From positions 1 to 42,128 of the forward strand of contig DATEXQ010000062.1 of assembly GCA_035256745.1 (NCBI GenBank): DNA of 42,128 nucleotides. The letters run 5' to 3'. The DNA comes from DATEXQ01 sp035256745 (lineage in GTDB: Bacteria > Patescibacteriota > Microgenomatia > UBA8517). Position numbers and translations under genes: made by a program. The notes below the pieces were generated by a model. It searched no databases, was not told where the DNA came from, and saw only the letters and a list, made by a program, of their open reading frames with translations. Shown piece after piece: positions 22,388 to 31,480 of the stretch. The stretch's first letter is position 1, and the number at the start of each line of letters is the position of its first letter.

Positions 22388-24997
22388 ATGGCTTACTGGA
22401 GAGATAGTTTCATAAGAAGAAGAAGATACCAATCGTCGCGTAATGTTTCTAGTAATCTTTCTAAAAGTAGAAAATTTGTAGCAATAGCAAAACTTGCATT
22501 TATTGGAGTTATTATTCTTTTTTTGGGGTCTTTTATAATCTTTCCGTTGTTTGCTTTTAACCTTCCGTCACCTGATAAAATTGTGAGGAAAGAAGGCTAC
22601 TCCACCAAAATATTAGATCGAAACGGTGAGATTTTATATGATATTTATGTAGATCAAAGAAGAACCCCGGTTGCCGTAAATGATATACCTTTATATTTAA
22701 GACAAGCAACAATAGCAATTGAAGACAAAAATTTTTACAAACATCAGGGATTTGATCCTTTAGGCATAATAAGGGGATTTACCAAGTTAATTACAAGAGG
22801 TAGAGCTCAAGGTGGATCTACTCTAACCCAACAGCTTGTAAAAAATGTACTTTTAAGTTCAGAGAGAACCGTATTTAGGAAGATTAGGGAATTTATACTG
22901 GCAATTCAAATAGAAAGAAAATACACAAAAGACGAAATTTTACAGATGTACCTTAACGAAGCACCATACGGAGGAACTGCTTGGGGAATTGAAGCGGCTT
23001 CGGAAGTTTATTTCGGTAAAAAAGTTAAGGATTTGACTTTAATAGAATCGGTTATTTTGGCAGGAATGCCACAAAAGCCTTCAAGTTATTCCCCCTACTC
23101 CTCGACACCCAAAGCGTATATAAGAAGAAGCGAGGATGTATTAAGAAGAATGCGCGAAGATGGATTTATAACCAAAGGAGTTGAAGAAAAAACTTCAAAA
23201 GAACTTCCCAATGTCCAGTTTCAGGAAAGAGGGGCTTCATTTAAGGCTCCACATTTTGTTCAATATGTCCAAAAGATTTTGGAAGAGAGATATGGAGAGA
23301 AAGTAGTCGAACAGGGAGGCTTGAAAGTTACAACCACTCTTGATTTGAAGTTGCAGGAAAAAGCACAGGATATTGTTAAAGAAGAAATAGAAAAGGTTGA
23401 AAATATTCATATTACAAACGGGGCTGCTATCGTTTTAAATCCCGAAACGGGTGAAATTTTGGCAATGGTGGGATCAAAGAATTTCAACGATCCAAATTAC
23501 GACGGACAGGTAAACGTAACAACGTCACTTAGGCAACCCGGTTCTGCAATCAAGCCTTTTACTTACGTAACTGCTTTTAAGAAAGGTTATAACGCATCAA
23601 CTTTAATTATGGATGTACCCACTCAGTTTCCGGGGGGAGAGGGAAAACCTCCTTACGAACCGGTTAATTATGACGGCAAATACAGAGGTCCTATACAGGT
23701 AAGGTATGCACTTGCAAACTCTATTAACGTAGTTGCCGTTAAAATGCTTGCTATGGTAGGTATTAAGGATGTATTGGAAACTGCCTACGATATGGGTATA
23801 ACAACCCTTCCTCCTACCCAAGATACTTTAAGAAGAGTCGGATTGTCGTTAACTTTAGGCGGCGGAGAGGTTAAACTTTTGGATTTAACGGCTGGGTATT
23901 CAGCCTTTTTAAACGGGGGTTCTAGGGTTGATCCTATTGGAATATTAAAAGTTGAAGATGCAGATGGTAAAGTTTTAGAAGAAAATAAACCACAAAAGGA
24001 AAAAAGAGTAATAAGCGAAGAACAAGCATATTTAATAGTAGACATCTTGTCTGATAATGCCGCGAGATCTGCAGTTTTCGGTACCAATTCACTTTTAAAT
24101 ATTCCAGGCAAAAAAATCGCGGTTAAAACCGGAACAACCAATGACAGAAGAGATAATTGGACTGTCGGGGGAAATAAATTGGCAATAACAGGTGTATGGG
24201 TTGGAAATAATGACAATTCGGAGATGAAACAGGTTGCCTCAGGGGTTTCCGGAGCATCTCCTATTTGGAGAAGAATTTTATTGGAGGCGTTATCGGGAAA
24301 ACCAAATATAGGTTTTGAAACACCGGGTGGTATTGTAACGGCAGATGTAGATTCTGTTTCGGGTTACAGAGCACATGATGGTTTTCCATCAAGAAACGAA
24401 ATATTTATTAAAGGTACAGAACCGGGAGAAGACCCTATACATATGATGGTGGCAATATGCAAAAGCGACGGAAAGCTTGCAACCCCTGGAGATATTGCAA
24501 GTGGAAATTATGAGAAAAAAGAATATTTCCTTTTTAAGGAGGAGGATCCAACAGCAGGAGCAGGAGAAAATAAATGGCAAAAAGGCATTTTAGATTGGCT
24601 TTCAACACAAGGCGATGCCAGATATCATCCGCCTACGGAATATTGCGGAACAGGAAGTCCGGTAAGCGTTGGTTTTCGGGAACCTCAAGACAGAGCCTCC
24701 AACCTTCCAAATCAATTTACTGTTAAAATGAGTGCAGATTCTACAGCTGACATTACGCAGCTAGATTTTTATGTAGATGATATAAAGATAAGAGGTTTTA
24801 CGTCTCCACCTTACGAAACCCAGGTAGATTTAACAACAGGTGTCCATAAACTGAAAGTAAAAGCCAAAGATTTAAATAACAAAGAAGCGGAAAGTACAAT
24901 TGCTGTAGGTGTAGGAGTTCCTTGGGATTATACTCCTCCTACTCCTGTTCCTACCTCCACTCCCACTCCCACTTCTCTACCGACTATTAGTCCATAA
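22388..24997 (+). CDS. Class A penicillin-binding protein (bifunctional transglycosylase/transpeptidase)
   Basis: This is an 869-aa PBP1A-type enzyme that polymerises and crosslinks peptidoglycan. A basic cytoplasmic end and a membrane helix (about 33-56) precede the GT51 domain, with catalytic Glu112 in IEDKNFYKHQGFDP and GGSTLTQQLVKN (about 132-143). The transpeptidase domain has the active-site Ser376 (SAIK), SIN (435-437) and KTGTTN (570-575). An Ig-like C-terminal domain (about 765-848) is followed by a Thr/Pro-rich tail. Its presence shows that the cell makes peptidoglycan. Confidence 0.95.
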   Translation: MAYWRDSFIRRRRYQSSRNVSSNLSKSRKFVAIAKLAFIGVIILFLGSFIIFPLFAFNLPSPDKIVRKEGYSTKILDRNGEILYDIYVDQRRTPVAVNDIPLYLRQATIAIEDKNFYKHQGFDPLGIIRGFTKLITRGRAQGGSTLTQQLVKNVLLSSERTVFRKIREFILAIQIERKYTKDEILQMYLNEAPYGGTAWGIEAASEVYFGKKVKDLTLIESVILAGMPQKPSSYSPYSSTPKAYIRRSEDVLRRMREDGFITKGVEEKTSKELPNVQFQERGASFKAPHFVQYVQKILEERYGEKVVEQGGLKVTTTLDLKLQEKAQDIVKEEIEKVENIHITNGAAIVLNPETGEILAMVGSKNFNDPNYDGQVNVTTSLRQPGSAIKPFTYVTAFKKGYNASTLIMDVPTQFPGGEGKPPYEPVNYDGKYRGPIQVRYALANSINVVAVKMLAMVGIKDVLETAYDMGITTLPPTQDTLRRVGLSLTLGGGEVKLLDLTAGYSAFLNGGSRVDPIGILKVEDADGKVLEENKPQKEKRVISEEQAYLIVDILSDNAARSAVFGTNSLLNIPGKKIAVKTGTTNDRRDNWTVGGNKLAITGVWVGNNDNSEMKQVASGVSGASPIWRRILLEALSGKPNIGFETPGGIVTADVDSVSGYRAHDGFPSRNEIFIKGTEPGEDPIHMMVAICKSDGKLATPGDIASGNYEKKEYFLFKEEDPTAGAGENKWQKGILDWLSTQGDARYHPPTEYCGTGSPVSVGFREPQDRASNLPNQFTVKMSADSTADITQLDFYVDDIKIRGFTSPPYETQVDLTTGVHKLKVKAKDLNNKEAESTIAVGVGVPWDYTPPTPVPTSTPTPTSLPTISP

Positions 24998-25018
24998 ATA
25001 GTCTGATTTTGCTGTTTG

Positions 25019-25027
25019 TGATATAAT
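25019..25027 (+). promoter_or_regulatory. Extended -10 promoter of the 105-aa gene
   Basis: TGATATAAT fits the extended -10 consensus perfectly. It lies 26 bases before the ATG at 25054, so this gene would have a short leader of about 20 bases without a ribosome site. Confidence 0.5.
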
Positions 25028-25053
25028 TTCTCAAAATATTTCTTTTATATCTT

Positions 25054-25371
25054 ATGCCTGTAGAATCGGAAACAAGTTCAGAAAAACCTCATAGAGAAGA
25101 TAGGATTGGTAAGGTCAGGGGTTGGGGAGATATGAGGCATATTTTAGATTCTAAAATATGCCCAGATAATGAAAGGTTCTTGCATGTTTATTTTAGGTCC
25201 CAATTATTTATTGCAGAAGGAAAACCCACAAAAGCCAAACGGCTTTTTAACTTGTTAAGTCACTGGACGGGATTTGACAAATTTGAAGAGAACCCAAAAA
25301 ATCAAGAAGCTCTTTCTTTAATCGATTTGGCAGTTAGAGGTGATACCAATCGTAGGGTGACTGGGTCTTGA
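25054..25371 (+). CDS. Hypothetical protein, 105 aa
   Basis: I do not recognise a family. The N-terminal 25 residues are charged and probably disordered. The region about 28-75 is helical, and SQLFIAEGKPTKAKRLFNLLSHW-like phrasing resembles one tetratricopeptide-type helix pair. No signal peptide, membrane segment or Cys cluster is seen. It has its own promoter-like element and is convergent with pheT, which ends 52 bases away. Likely a cytoplasmic small protein of unknown function. Confidence 0.6.
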   Translation: MPVESETSSEKPHREDRIGKVRGWGDMRHILDSKICPDNERFLHVYFRSQLFIAEGKPTKAKRLFNLLSHWTGFDKFEENPKNQEALSLIDLAVRGDTNRRVTGS

Positions 25372-25422
25372 TAAATTCTACTTTCCACCTAAGGGGTGAA
25401 AAATATAGGCCACCTAGGGTTT

Positions 25423-27378
25423 CTAATTTTTCTGATAGGCTCCAAATTTATTTTTTAACTTTTCCAAAAGTTCATTTCTAACCTTTTCTACTTCCTTGTC
25501 GGTTAAAGTTTTTTGGAGATCTTGATAACTAACACGAAATGTATAAGAGTCCTTATAAATATCTCGAAGAACAACTTCATCGATTATCTTATTTGATGTT
25601 TTTATAGTTTTTATAACCTCTCCTATTTTTGTTTTGGATGGGATAAATAAAGTTATATCTTCTATTTGGGATGGGTATTTAGGGATGGGTTTATAACTTC
25701 CCAGAATTTTACTTGTTGCTCTTAAGATATCAACAGGAAATTCAAAGTAAATAAGATTCTTGGTATTCAGGATTCCAAATTTTCCCAGTTTAATTTTTCC
25801 ATTCGTAATGGTTACACTATGACTTGGTTTAAAATGATTCAAGTCCTCTGGTATATAATCGGCATTAATATTTAAGGAATTTAGTAGTGATTCCATGATT
25901 CCTTTTGCTCTTCGATATGTAAAATCTTTGAAAACTCCGGCAAGAATCATTTTCTCGTCCGGTAATTGATTTTTTTGAGGTAAATATACATTTGCCATTT
26001 CGAATAAACCAAACGGTTCTTTTTCACCCAAATTTTCGTTAACAACAGATATCAGGGATTCTCTTAAATTTGTTCTTAAATATTCAGATTCATTGCCTAA
26101 CGGATTTTTAAGTTTTAAAGCATTACCTTCTGTAAATTCTTTAGGAACCAAAGAAGAAGAATATACCTCTATTAATCCCCAACCTTTAAGCAAGTTTTTG
26201 ACTTTTAATTCAAAATCAAAAGGGGCATCGGGTAATTTATCGGGAAGAAGTCCCGTCATCAGGTTTGAGGGTAATTTATGGTAACCGTATATTCTTGCCA
26301 CCTCTTCAAGAATATCTTCCGGAATTTTAATATCTTTTGCACGCCAACTTGGTACCTTGGCAGCAAAAGAATCTTTTTGCCATGTTAAGTCAAATCCAAG
26401 GGGGTTAAGTATTTGGGTTATTGTCTTAGGAGTAATAATTAACCCCAGTCTTTTATACAAAAATTCCAAATTAACCTTAACCTTATATGGTTTATAAGGA
26501 TTGGAATAAATATCAAGAACATTTTTTTGCGCTTTTCCACCGGTTATTTGTTCGAATAGAGAAATACCTCTTTTTAAAGAAAAACTTACCAATTCCGGAT
26601 CCAGACCTTTTTCAAAATATACCGCAGCTTCGGTTCTTTTTGAAAGGTACATAGATGTTCTTCTTATATTTACAGGGTTATACGTTTGTACAAATAAAAG
26701 TACGTTTTTGGTTTTTTCATCAACAGCGCTTAAATCCCCTCCCATAATTCCAGCCAAGTCAATCAGTTTTGAGCTTGCATCTTCTATAACTATATCCCCG
26801 CCTTTTAAAATGTGGCTTTTTCCATCCAATGTGGTTATTTGTTCACCCCTTTTGCTTTCGCGAAGAATCATCTTTGCTCCTTTTATCTTGTCATAATCGA
26901 AAGTGTGCATCGGCTGTCCCAATTCAATCATTAAATAATTTGAAATATCAACAATATTGTTAAGAGGTCTTATCCCAACCTTTTCAAGTCTTTCCTTCAT
27001 CCATAAAGGGGACTCTTTGATATTTACATTTTTTATTAGAACCGCCGCAAACCTATAACATAATTTATTGTCAATTTTGGTATTCAGATAATCTACATTA
27101 GAGACAAAATGTAAGCCTTTGGGAACTTTTATAGGTAAAAGTGATGCTTTAAGATTAAATCTGGGAAGAATCGCAGATATTTCTCTAGCAACTCCAAGAA
27201 TAGATGCAGAATCTACTCTATTGGTTGTTATTTCTATTGAATAAATAGTATCTTTCCCTTCTTGTGTTGTTTTTTCAACCGAAGGACCCGATAGAGATAG
27301 ATATTTAGCAATATCTTCGGGTTTAGCATTCGTCTTGATAATACTTTTAAGCCAGCTGTCTGGTATCAATATATCCAT
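25423..27378 (-). CDS. pheT: Phenylalanyl-tRNA synthetase beta subunit without EMAP-II domain
   Basis: This is the beta chain of the alpha2-beta2 PheRS. It is 651 aa, against about 790 in most bacteria. It starts MDILIPDSWLKSII and goes from the B1 start (LSLSGPSVE) directly into the B1/B5 region (YSIEITTNRVDSASILGVAREI, about 46-67), so the inserted tRNA-binding OB (EMAP-II) domain is missing. B3/B4 with editing (about 75-270), B5, the B6/B7 catalytic-like core and a C-terminal anticodon-binding FDX-ACB domain (about 560-651) are present. It follows pheS by one base, so the subunits are co-translated. Confidence 0.93.
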   Translation of the reverse strand: MDILIPDSWLKSIIKTNAKPEDIAKYLSLSGPSVEKTTQEGKDTIYSIEITTNRVDSASILGVAREISAILPRFNLKASLLPIKVPKGLHFVSNVDYLNTKIDNKLCYRFAAVLIKNVNIKESPLWMKERLEKVGIRPLNNIVDISNYLMIELGQPMHTFDYDKIKGAKMILRESKRGEQITTLDGKSHILKGGDIVIEDASSKLIDLAGIMGGDLSAVDEKTKNVLLFVQTYNPVNIRRTSMYLSKRTEAAVYFEKGLDPELVSFSLKRGISLFEQITGGKAQKNVLDIYSNPYKPYKVKVNLEFLYKRLGLIITPKTITQILNPLGFDLTWQKDSFAAKVPSWRAKDIKIPEDILEEVARIYGYHKLPSNLMTGLLPDKLPDAPFDFELKVKNLLKGWGLIEVYSSSLVPKEFTEGNALKLKNPLGNESEYLRTNLRESLISVVNENLGEKEPFGLFEMANVYLPQKNQLPDEKMILAGVFKDFTYRRAKGIMESLLNSLNINADYIPEDLNHFKPSHSVTITNGKIKLGKFGILNTKNLIYFEFPVDILRATSKILGSYKPIPKYPSQIEDITLFIPSKTKIGEVIKTIKTSNKIIDEVVLRDIYKDSYTFRVSYQDLQKTLTDKEVEKVRNELLEKLKNKFGAYQKN

Positions 27379-27379
27379 A

Positions 27380-28405
27380 TTAAAATTGTTTCAAAAACCC
27401 TAAATCAGTACCGTATAAATATCTGATATCCTCGATATTTAGATTCCCCTTCATCATAAATGTACGTTCTACCCCCCAACCAAAAGCAAATCCGGAGTAA
27501 ATATTGGGGTCAATACCGCAATTTTTTAATACTTTGGGATGTACCATTCCGGCACCTCCTAATTCCAACCATCCTTCCTTACAGAGTTTGCAACCTTTTC
27601 CCAAACAAACACCGCACGATACATCTACTTCAAAAGAAGGTTCGGTAAATTGAAAATGATAAGGCCTTAATCTTGTAAGTCTTTTTTCTCCAAAAAAATC
27701 TTTTGCAAAATAATCAAGAGTACCTTTTAAATGAACTATAGAGATATCCTTGTCGACAACCAATCCTTCAAATTGATGAAACATGGGGACATGGGAGATA
27801 TCGGATTGTCTTCTGAAACATCTGGCAATATTTATCATTCGAATAGGAGGTGTTTTAACCCTTTCCATTTCTCTTATTTGACCCGATGAAGTATGAGGAG
27901 TTAAAACCATTTGCCCGTATTTGGGATGTGGGGGTTGATCAACAAAAAAGGTTTCCCACTCGTCTCTTGCTGCGTGTTCTTTGGGCATGTTTAAAGCCTC
28001 GAATGCATACCAATCCCATTCGACTGATGGATATCTTACTCTCACAAATCCCAGTCTCTCGAATGTTTTGGAAATTTCTTCTATTGCCTGAGTAACCAGA
28101 TGAAGATGACCGATGGCAGGAGTTTCACCGGGAATTGTAGGATCAAACCACACTCTGGAGGATTCAGAAAGGGAGTTTTTTTGTTCTGCAATTTGTTGTA
28201 ACAGAGTATTTTTGGTTTCATTAATTAAAATTCCCGCTTGCTTTTTTTCCGAACCAGAAAGATCTTTAATTTGCTTTATAAGGTTTGTTATTTTCCCATT
28301 TCTTCCCAAATAAGCAATTCTTATGTTTTCCAACTCTTCAAAAGATTTACTTACGAATATTTGAGCCATAGCTTCGTTTTTAAGACTTTGTATATTTTCC
28401 TTCAT
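27380..28405 (-). CDS. pheS: Phenylalanyl-tRNA synthetase alpha subunit
   Basis: This is the catalytic alpha chain of PheRS. At 341 aa it has the normal length and domains: an N-terminal coiled coil (about 1-85) that binds tRNA, and the class II core. Core motifs include HPLxxV-like GHLHLVTQAIEEI (about 119-131), FRRQSDISHVPMFHQFEGLVVD (motif 2, about 195-216) and GFAFGWGVERTFMM (motif 3, about 308-321). Four Cys around 265-277 (CGVCLGKGCKLC) resemble a small zinc site. A TGTAAAAT -10 box ends six bases before the ATG. Confidence 0.95.
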   Translation of the reverse strand: MKENIQSLKNEAMAQIFVSKSFEELENIRIAYLGRNGKITNLIKQIKDLSGSEKKQAGILINETKNTLLQQIAEQKNSLSESSRVWFDPTIPGETPAIGHLHLVTQAIEEISKTFERLGFVRVRYPSVEWDWYAFEALNMPKEHAARDEWETFFVDQPPHPKYGQMVLTPHTSSGQIREMERVKTPPIRMINIARCFRRQSDISHVPMFHQFEGLVVDKDISIVHLKGTLDYFAKDFFGEKRLTRLRPYHFQFTEPSFEVDVSCGVCLGKGCKLCKEGWLELGGAGMVHPKVLKNCGIDPNIYSGFAFGWGVERTFMMKGNLNIEDIRYLYGTDLGFLKQF

Positions 28406-28411
28406 GTACTT

Positions 28412-28419
28412 ATTTTACA
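28412..28419 (-). promoter_or_regulatory. Predicted pheS -10 element
   Basis: TGTAAAAT on the minus strand. It ends six bases before the pheS ATG and begins right after the rplT terminator T-run; no -35 is visible. Confidence 0.4.
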
Positions 28420-28421
28420 TT

Positions 28422-28443
28422 AAAAAACCCCGCTTTTGCGGGG
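28422..28443 (-). terminator. Intrinsic terminator after rplT
   Basis: On the minus strand a six-pair GC stem (CCCCGC with GCGGGG, loop AAAA) is followed by six T. It separates the infC-rpmI-rplT transcript from pheS-pheT. Confidence 0.9.
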
Positions 28444-28527
28444 CTTAACCATAACTTCGCTTAACCCCGCAACTATTCGAGGTTAAAACTAAACAATTTT
28501 TTTGAATTCATAAAATTCATTTTAAGT

Positions 28528-28869
28528 TTATTTTTTGATACTTTCAACAATTTTTTTAAACGATTCCATATCAGTGATGGCTATATCTGATAATACTTTT
28601 CTGTCGAGTTCTATTTTTGATATCTTTAACATCGAAATAAATTTGGAATAGGAAAAACCACATTCACGAACTGCTGCATTAAGACGAACTATCCAAAGGC
28701 TTCTTAAATCTCTTTTTTTAAGTTTTCTGCCATGATATGCATAAGAACCGGCATGAAGATATGCTTCCTTTGCAGCCTGGATTCTGATTCTTCTTGCTTG
28801 CTTAAAACCCTTTACTTCTTTTAGAATTTTTTTATGTCTTCTGTATGATGTTGATTTAACCCTTGCCAT
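28528..28869 (-). CDS. rplT: 50S ribosomal protein L20
   Basis: L20 is an early assembly protein of the large subunit. At 113 aa it is complete, with the basic helical N-terminus (MARVKSTSYRRHKKILKE) and the LWIVRLNAAVRECGFSYSKF region (about 73-92) that binds 23S rRNA. It is the last gene of the conserved infC-rpmI-rplT operon and has no gap to rpmI. An 84-base 3' region leads to the terminator. L20 often represses its own operon in other bacteria; no matching leader structure was recognised here. Confidence 0.97.
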   Translation of the reverse strand: MARVKSTSYRRHKKILKEVKGFKQARRIRIQAAKEAYLHAGSYAYHGRKLKKRDLRSLWIVRLNAAVRECGFSYSKFISMLKISKIELDRKVLSDIAITDMESFKKIVESIKK

Positions 28870-29064
28870 TTAATAACCCATTATCTTTCTAATTTTTTTC
28901 GCAAATATTTTATTTGTTTCAATAGTCTTTCTCAGTCTTCTTCTTCTCTTGGCTGTTTTTTTAGCCATTAAATGTCTGGCAAAAGACTGTCTTCTCAGCA
29001 CTTTTCCTCTTTTGGTAATTCTGAATCTTTTAGTAAGAATCTTTCTTGTTTTTTGTTTTGGCAT
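28870..29064 (-). CDS. rpmI: 50S ribosomal protein L35
   Basis: This is a 64-aa, very basic large-subunit protein. MPKQKTRKILTKRFRITKRGK and RQSFARHLMAKKTAKRRRRL-type sequence matches L35. It lies between infC and rplT in the conserved order, five bases after infC. Confidence 0.97.
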   Translation of the reverse strand: MPKQKTRKILTKRFRITKRGKVLRRQSFARHLMAKKTAKRRRRLRKTIETNKIFAKKIRKIMGY

Positions 29065-29069
29065 ATTAT

Positions 29070-29633
29070 TTATTTTTGTTCCTCCACAATCTTTCTTGCT
29101 GTATGGGGAGAAATAACCGTTGTTAAATGTCTTCCTAAAAATTTAGGCTGCATATCGATACTAATGTTATCTCCAAATTCAGCAAAAATGCGCTCAATCA
29201 GTTTATAACCAAAATTCTTGCTTCCCATCTGCCGACCTCCAAATTTAACGACTACACGGATTTTGTCTTTCTCGTCTAGAAACTCATGAATTCTCTCAAT
29301 TTTATTTTTATAATCAGACTCACCTATAAAAGGAGAGAATCTAATTTCTTTTGTATCACCGCCCTTAACCCCCTTTTTCTCTTTTCTGAGTTTCTTTTCC
29401 TCCTGATATCTGAATTTTCCCAATTCAACAATCCTTGTGACAGGAGGATCAGCATTTGGGGCAACTTCAACAAGGTCCAGATTTAAAGTCCTGCTTTTTT
29501 CAATTGCTTCCTGCAATTTCATAATCCCAATAGCTTTTCCATCAGGACCTATTACTCTCACTAAGGGAGCTCTTATTTGATTATTTACTTTCCAGTTAAA
29601 AATTTCGTTTTTCAACTTTTTGTGAACTCTCAA
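29070..29633 (-). CDS. infC: Translation initiation factor IF-3 (non-ATG start)
   Basis: IF-3 controls subunit joining and start-codon fidelity. The frame gives up to 187 aa. The conserved N-terminal VNNQIRAPLVRVIG (about 16-29) must be included, and no ATG precedes it in frame (the first is codon 38), so the start is non-canonical. TTG at 29633 is the most upstream option and sets the boundary given. A promoter ends right against it, so TTG at 29615 or ATT at 29603 is more likely. Conserved C-domain motifs include FRGRE-like KFGGRQMGSKNFGYKLIERI. Non-ATG infC starts are used for autoregulation in E. coli. Confidence 0.93.
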   Translation of the reverse strand: MRVHKKLKNEIFNWKVNNQIRAPLVRVIGPDGKAIGIMKLQEAIEKSRTLNLDLVEVAPNADPPVTRIVELGKFRYQEEKKLRKEKKGVKGGDTKEIRFSPFIGESDYKNKIERIHEFLDEKDKIRVVVKFGGRQMGSKNFGYKLIERIFAEFGDNISIDMQPKFLGRHLTTVISPHTARKIVEEQK

Positions 29634-29662
29634 ATTTTACTAGAAAATGAGATTTTAGGCAA
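29634..29662 (-). promoter_or_regulatory. Predicted infC operon promoter
   Basis: On the minus strand, -35 TTGCCT (29657-29662), 17-base spacer, -10 TAAAAT (29634-29639). The -10 abuts the first TTG of the infC frame, placing the expected transcription start near 29627. Confidence 0.5.
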
Positions 29663-29669
29663 GAGTTTA

Positions 29670-31424
29670 TTAATTTAAGGTCTTTTCTTCTATTTCCTTT
29701 TTGATATTTGCTATGAATTTATCCAATTTCAATTGTCCGTAGTCTTTCCCTGACCTGCCTCGTACTGATACTATTTTGGCCTTTACTTCTTTGTCGCCTA
29801 CTATAAGCATATAGGAAACTTTTTCCAATTGAGCATCTCTGATTTTCGCACTCAAAGTTTCACTTCTTTCGTCAATTTCAGATCTTATGTTTTCGTCTTT
29901 TAGTTTGTTTAATATTTCATTGGCGTAAAGTATTTGTTTATCGGTAATAGGCAGTACTTTTACTTGGACGGGAGTTAACCAAGTTGGTAAATTTCCGGCA
30001 AAATGTTCCAATAAAACCATAATAAATCTTTCAGGTGAGCCTATTATTGCACGGTGTAACATAATAGGATGTTTTTTTGTACCGTCTTTGTCTGTGTATT
30101 CAAGATCAAACCTCTCTGGCATAACATAATCGATTTGAATGGTAGACAATTGCCACTCACGCCCCAATGCATCGGTTGCCATCAAATCCATTTTGGGAGC
30201 ATAAAAAGCTGCTTCTCCCGGAGCATCGAAATACTCAATCTTGTTTCTTTTCATAATTTTAACCGCCCATTTTTCTACCTTTTCCCAAATTTTCGGATCA
30301 CCAAGGTACTTTTCCGGATGTTTGGGGTCTCTGGTTGATAGTCTATAGCGGTATTTAAATCCGAATGTTTTTAAAATTTCTTTTATCATCGAAAGCATGG
30401 TATCGATTTCGGTATCTATTTGATCTTCCCTACAAAATATATGGCAGTCATCTTGGGAAAAGGACCTTACTCTTGCTAAACCGTTTAATTCTCCGGGTTT
30501 TTCGTCTCTATAAAGCATGGCAAAATCCGTATATCTTAAAGGTAGATCTTTATAGCTTCTTGCTTTACTTGCGTAAATTTGGGTATGTTGAGGACAATTC
30601 ATGGGTTTAAGGTAAAATTCCTCATCGGAATAGTTTGAAATTACTTTAAACATACTATCTTTATATTTTTCATAATGACCGGAAATTCTATATAATTCTG
30701 CCTTTGCAAATTGATTTGTCCAAACCTGTTGATACCCATTTTTGGACTGAATCTCTTCGACATATTCATTTAGAAGTCTTCTAATTAATGCTCCTTTTGG
30801 GGTAAAAAGGGGTAAACCCGGACCGACCAATTCAGAGAAAGTGAAAAGATCAAGAGATTTTCCAAGTTTTTTGTGATCCCTATTTTTAGCTTCAGCAAGC
30901 ATTTTCAGATAATCATCAAGTTCTTTTTGGGAGAAGAAGGATGTACCGTAAATACGGGTCAGCATTTTATTTTTTTCGTCGCCTCTCCAATAGGCACCGG
31001 CAACAGAAAGGAGTTTGAAGGCTGTTATTTTATTGGTAGAAGGTAAATGTGGTCCTGAGCAAAGGTCTACAAATTCATCTCCTGTCCAATAGATACTTAC
31101 CTTTTCTCCGCGCTTCTCTATCTCATCAAGCCATTCCTGCTTAAAGGGATTGTTTTTAAATAATTTTTTGGCCTCGATTATGCCGATTTCATCTTTTTTA
31201 AAGAAAAGGTTTTTTTTAATTATCTTAGACATTTCAGCTTCAATTTTGGGAAAATCCTCCTCAGATATTTTTTCAGAATGATCAAAATCGAAGTAAAATC
31301 CCTCATCGGTTGCAGGACCCATGGCTTTTATGATTCCCGGGTATAATTTTTCCATAGCCTGCGTTAAAACGTGTTCGCTACTGTGTCTTAAAGATTCCAG
31401 GCTTATCTTATTTTTTTCTTGCAT
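29670..31424 (-). CDS. thrS: Threonyl-tRNA synthetase without TGS domain
   Basis: This class II synthetase charges tRNA-Thr. At 584 aa it is shorter than the usual 640 because the N-terminal TGS domain is missing. It begins directly with the editing domain, whose LRHSSEHVL (HxxxH, about 12-20) and CSGPH (about 123) metal-site residues are present. The catalytic core has CPQHTQIY (about 278), RVRSFSQDDCHIFC (about 322-335) and a C-terminal anticodon-binding domain (about 485-584). The position just upstream of infC is the same as in E. coli. Confidence 0.95.
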   Translation of the reverse strand: MQEKNKISLESLRHSSEHVLTQAMEKLYPGIIKAMGPATDEGFYFDFDHSEKISEEDFPKIEAEMSKIIKKNLFFKKDEIGIIEAKKLFKNNPFKQEWLDEIEKRGEKVSIYWTGDEFVDLCSGPHLPSTNKITAFKLLSVAGAYWRGDEKNKMLTRIYGTSFFSQKELDDYLKMLAEAKNRDHKKLGKSLDLFTFSELVGPGLPLFTPKGALIRRLLNEYVEEIQSKNGYQQVWTNQFAKAELYRISGHYEKYKDSMFKVISNYSDEEFYLKPMNCPQHTQIYASKARSYKDLPLRYTDFAMLYRDEKPGELNGLARVRSFSQDDCHIFCREDQIDTEIDTMLSMIKEILKTFGFKYRYRLSTRDPKHPEKYLGDPKIWEKVEKWAVKIMKRNKIEYFDAPGEAAFYAPKMDLMATDALGREWQLSTIQIDYVMPERFDLEYTDKDGTKKHPIMLHRAIIGSPERFIMVLLEHFAGNLPTWLTPVQVKVLPITDKQILYANEILNKLKDENIRSEIDERSETLSAKIRDAQLEKVSYMLIVGDKEVKAKIVSVRGRSGKDYGQLKLDKFIANIKKEIEEKTLN

Positions 31425-31480
31425 ATCTTTATGATACTAAAAAAATAGAATTTTTGCTCGAAGTTTTAATAAATTGGTAA

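Noticed and set aside
23785..24216. 143-codon minus-strand frame inside the penicillin-binding protein gene
   Set aside because: It lies opposite the conserved transpeptidase domain and shows no family features.
25372..25422. Bidirectional terminator between the 105-aa gene and pheT
   Set aside because: A short imperfect CACC/GGTG hairpin is present, but it is weak and lacks a clear T-run on either strand.
28444..28527. L20-binding or other regulatory RNA after rplT
   Set aside because: There are short GGTTAA repeats that could pair, but the region lies after the operon, not in its leader, and no known structure is recognisable.
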